DNA from: CAZBYL01 sp964522805
GTDB lineage: Bacteria > Synergistota > Synergistia > Synergistales > Synergistaceae
Direction of reading: 5' to 3'
Assembly (NCBI GenBank): GCA_964522805.1
Contig: CAZFWP010000084.1
Coordinates: 1 to 8,187 of the forward strand
Length of the DNA: 8,187 nucleotides
Shown: piece after piece, positions 6,565 through 8,187 of the stretch
How the letters are laid out: each line of letters opens with the position of its first letter
How positions within the stretch are numbered: the stretch's first letter is position 1
Position numbers and translations under genes: made by a program
The notes under the pieces: generated by a model
The model's database searches: none
What the model saw: only the letters and a program-made list of their open reading frames with translations
What the model was told of the DNA's origin: nothing

Positions 6565-6632
6565 ATAGACGATGATTAGTTCGGAGTCAGAAGGCTTTCT
6601 TGTATACCAGAGAGAACTTAATCGTGTTCTGT
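6565..6632 (+). promoter_or_regulatory. Structured leader hairpin, candidate sensor or antiterminator domain
   Basis: GATTAGTTC (6574-6582) pairs with GAACTTAATC (6614-6623) in nine base pairs with one bulged T. Two further pairs and, across a 2x2 internal loop, five more (6565-6569 with 6628-6632) extend the stem. An apical hairpin, AGAA/TTCT, caps it. The apical CAGAAGG (6588-6594) is also complementary to CCTTCTG (6638-6644) in the 5' arm of the terminator that follows, so the two folds could be mutually exclusive. I do not recognise a known riboswitch class, and no T-box sequence is present. Confidence 0.5.
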
Positions 6633-6634
6633 CT

Positions 6635-6671
6635 CGTCCTTCTGCTGTTCGGCAGAAGGACGATTTTTTTT
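6635..6671 (+). terminator. Strong intrinsic terminator in the leader (attenuator)
   Basis: CGTCCTTCTGC (6635-6645) and GCAGAAGGACG (6652-6662) form a perfect 11-bp stem with a six-base loop. One A and eight Ts (6664-6671) follow. It works only on the plus strand, because the minus-strand exit is not T-rich. It ends seven bases before the AAGGA ribosome binding site (6678-6682) of the radical SAM gene and about 180 bases after the plus promoter, with no gene between. It must therefore act on the leader transcript as an attenuator, or it would block the operon. Confidence 0.88.
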
Positions 6672-6691
6672 GTCTTTAAGGATGGTGTACT

Positions 6692-7732
6692 ATGGAGAAC
6701 AGGGAGAGAATAACGCTTCTAAAATCAGAGACAGTTTTACCCAGAGATGAACTTATTCAGCTGATAGCTTCATATGATGAAAGCGACCGTGAATATGCGG
6801 CAACTCTTGCGCGAGAGGTCTCTTTGAAAGTATTCGGCAACAAAATTTATTTCAGGGGCTTAATAGAACTGACAAACTACTGCCGAAACGATTGTTACTA
6901 CTGCGGTATCAGACGCGGTAACAGTAACGTTCAGCGTTACCGGCTCACGGAGGACGAAGTTATTTTCTGCTGCGACTATGGCTATAAAATAGGCTTTAGA
7001 ACCTTTGTTCTCCAGGGCGGTGAAGATGAATATTTTACAGATGAGCGAGTTGTCTCTTTAGTCAGCCGCATGAAGGAAAAATATCCCGACTGCGCGCTGA
7101 CACTTTCATTAGGAGAGAAATCCAGAAAGTCATACCAAATGTTTTATGACGCCGGTGCTAACCGCTATCTCCTTCGCCACGAGACGGCCACGGAGTCGCA
7201 TTATACGAAAATGCACCCCGCCGAGCTCAGCTTGGCGAACAGAATGAGGTGTTTGCGCGACCTAAGGGAAATAGGCTACCAAACAGGTTGCGGCTTTATG
7301 GTAGGCTCTCCGTTTCAAACTGTTGACAATATTGCCGATGATATTCTTTACATTAAGGAATTTGATCCACAGATGGTTGGGATTGGCCCCTTCATCCCTC
7401 ATAAAGACACTCCTTTTCGCGATTTCCCGGCGGGGAGTGCGGAACAGACTCTTTTCCTGCTGAGCCTCATCAGGCTAATGCTGCCCAAAGTTTTGCTTCC
7501 CGCCACTACCGCTTTAGGTACTGTTCAAGGCGATGGCAGAGAGCAGGGTGTGCTTGCCGGAGCTAATGTTGTCATGCCCAACATCTCCCCTTCTGATGTG
7601 AGAAAGTACTACTTGCTCTACGATAATAAAATCGGTACGAAGGATGACGCCTCGGAAAGCGTGGAGCGCATGACGCAAAGTATAAAAAATATCGGTTATG
7701 ACGTTGTTGTTGACAGAGGCGATTATAGATGA
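6692..7732 (+). CDS. hydE: HydE-type radical SAM protein (BioB/HydE/PylB group)
   Basis: This 346-residue radical SAM enzyme closely fits HydE, a maturase of the [FeFe]-hydrogenase H-cluster. Cys64, Cys68 and Cys71 (CX3CX2C) bind the SAM-coordinating 4Fe-4S cluster. Other HydE signatures are CGIRRGN (71-77), RYRL, FRTFVLQGGED (102-112), SLGE (139-142), RYLLRHETA (158-166), GFMVGSPFQT (201-210), GIGPFIPHKDTPF (230-242), LLPATTALGT and GANVVMPNISP. The three C-terminal cysteines that bind the dispensable second cluster in Thermotoga maritima HydE are absent (Gly315, Ser321 and following positions). The ATG has AAGGA nine bases upstream and sits just beyond the leader terminator. The next gene, 16 bases away, encodes a NifH-like Fe protein; no hydG or hydF is visible. 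It may therefore be a true HydE or a paralog acting on another cofactor. Confidence 0.82.
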   Translation: MENRERITLLKSETVLPRDELIQLIASYDESDREYAATLAREVSLKVFGNKIYFRGLIELTNYCRNDCYYCGIRRGNSNVQRYRLTEDEVIFCCDYGYKIGFRTFVLQGGEDEYFTDERVVSLVSRMKEKYPDCALTLSLGEKSRKSYQMFYDAGANRYLLRHETATESHYTKMHPAELSLANRMRCLRDLREIGYQTGCGFMVGSPFQTVDNIADDILYIKEFDPQMVGIGPFIPHKDTPFRDFPAGSAEQTLFLLSLIRLMLPKVLLPATTALGTVQGDGREQGVLAGANVVMPNISPSDVRKYYLLYDNKIGTKDDASESVERMTQSIKNIGYDVVVDRGDYR

Positions 7733-7748
7733 ATCGGAGGCGGCTGCA

Positions 7749-8187
7749 ATGATAAAGATTGCTGTTTATGGTAAGGGCGGTATTGGCAAATCAACGACGG
7801 TTTCTAATCTTTCCGTAGCTTTTTCTGAAATGGGGCTGAAGGTAATGCAGATAGGCTGCGACCCTAAGGCAGATTCGACGATAAATTTGCACGGTGGAAA
7901 AGATATTCCTACAGTGCTTGAGCTGATTAGGAAAAAGGGAACTTCTTTGGAGTTAGCCGATATGGTTACAGAGGGTTACGGCGGTGTTCTCTGCGTGGAG
8001 GCCGGCGGCCCTACCCCGGGGCTGGGCTGCGCTGGCAGAGGTATTATTGCCGCTATGGAAAAGTTAAAAGAAAAAAACGCCTTTGAAGTTTATCAGCCTG
8101 ACGTTGTTATATATGACGTCCTTGGAGATGTGGTGTGCGGCGGTTTTGCCATGCCGATACGCGAGGGCTATGCCGAACAGGTCTTTG
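7749..8187 (+). CDS. NifH-like nitrogenase iron protein family ATPase (partial, 3' end off the right edge)
   Basis: This Fe protein of the NifH/BchL/ChlL/CfbC superfamily is a homodimeric ATPase with a bridging 4Fe-4S cluster that delivers electrons to a partner reductase. The first 146 residues are visible, about half of a normal 270-290-residue protein. They contain the deviant Walker A GKGGIGKST (8-16), CDPKADST (37-44), Cys94 in GLGCAGRG and Cys130 in DVVCGGFAMPIRE, the two cluster ligands, plus Arg97, equivalent to the ADP-ribosylated Arg of nitrogenase. The start is set by CGGAGG (7735-7740), eight bases before ATG 7749. EAGGPTPGLG, a shortened segment around 56-75, and REGYAEQVF differ somewhat from classical NifH and suggest a nitrogenase-like branch, but this is a judgement by eye. 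It is probably cotranscribed with the radical SAM gene. Confidence 0.9.
   Translation, partial: MIKIAVYGKGGIGKSTTVSNLSVAFSEMGLKVMQIGCDPKADSTINLHGGKDIPTVLELIRKKGTSLELADMVTEGYGGVLCVEAGGPTPGLGCAGRGIIAAMEKLKEKNAFEVYQPDVVIYDVLGDVVCGGFAMPIREGYAEQVF

Larger units (their letters stand above)
6276..6691. other. Divergent intergenic control region between the pur operon and the hydE-like gene
   Basis: This 416-base gap holds the two divergent promoters (minus 6341-6369, plus 6459-6487), about 90 bases apart, a short purS leader with an inverted repeat, and a leader of about 200 bases for the plus-strand operon ending in a strong terminator. Between the promoters (6370-6458) the DNA is AT-rich. It contains a loosely repeated GTCAAAAAT motif (starting near 6382 and 6437), and nothing else I can name. 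A small open frame across 6363-6575 lacks a ribosome binding site and spans the plus promoter, so I do not call it a gene. Confidence 0.7.

Noticed and set aside
6363..6575. Open frame of 70 codons on the plus strand in the intergenic region
   Set aside because: It has no Shine-Dalgarno, starts upstream of and spans the plus promoter and leader repeat, and its product resembles no family I know; AT-rich intergenic DNA explains it.
6540..6671. T-box leader before the radical SAM gene
   Set aside because: The conserved T-box sequence is absent and the downstream genes are not amino-acid or tRNA related.

Overview
The window is a bacterial chromosome segment carrying two divergent gene sets. 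The minus strand holds a purine (IMP) biosynthesis cluster, transcribed as purS-purQ-purL-purF-purC and then a second, partial PurF-family gene. The plus strand holds a HydE-type radical SAM gene followed by a partial NifH-like Fe-protein gene. Three traits point to a Gram-positive-like or related anaerobe, for instance Bacillota or Synergistota: the split PurS/PurQ/small-PurL enzyme, a Bacillus-type PurF with four apparent Fe-S cysteines, and two oxygen-sensitive metalloprotein families side by side. That assignment is an inference; nothing here fixes the phylum.

Layout. From right to left on the minus strand, a strong promoter (TTGACA, 17-base spacer, TATATT, 6341-6369) drives purS, purQ, purL and purF. 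These genes overlap or lie within three bases of each other. A 162-base gap (1622-1783) follows, with a terminator-like hairpin and a perfect -10 hexamer. It precedes purC and then, six bases further on, a PurF paralog that runs off the left edge. The paralog has Ser in place of the catalytic N-terminal Cys and Asp in place of the oxyanion-hole Asn, so it looks like a glutaminase-dead or repurposed PurF beside an intact one.

The intergenic region 6276-6691 contains both divergent promoters. The plus-strand promoter (TTGTTT, 17-base spacer, TATAAT, 6459-6487) would start a leader of about 200 nt. The leader ends in a long imperfect hairpin and then a very strong intrinsic terminator placed just before the ribosome binding site of the radical SAM gene. 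This is the architecture of a transcription attenuator or riboswitch, of a class I do not recognise.

Working together. PurF makes phosphoribosylamine from PRPP and glutamine, PurSQL converts FGAR to FGAM, and PurC makes SAICAR; the other purine steps must be encoded elsewhere. The plus-strand pair combines a HydE-like enzyme lacking the auxiliary-cluster cysteines with a Fe protein that keeps all the visible nitrogenase Fe-protein residues. This suggests a nitrogenase-like reductase system with its own radical SAM step, but the deciding genes lie beyond the right edge. The most notable points are the degenerate PurF paralog, the attenuated HydE/NifH-like operon, and the pairing of those two families.
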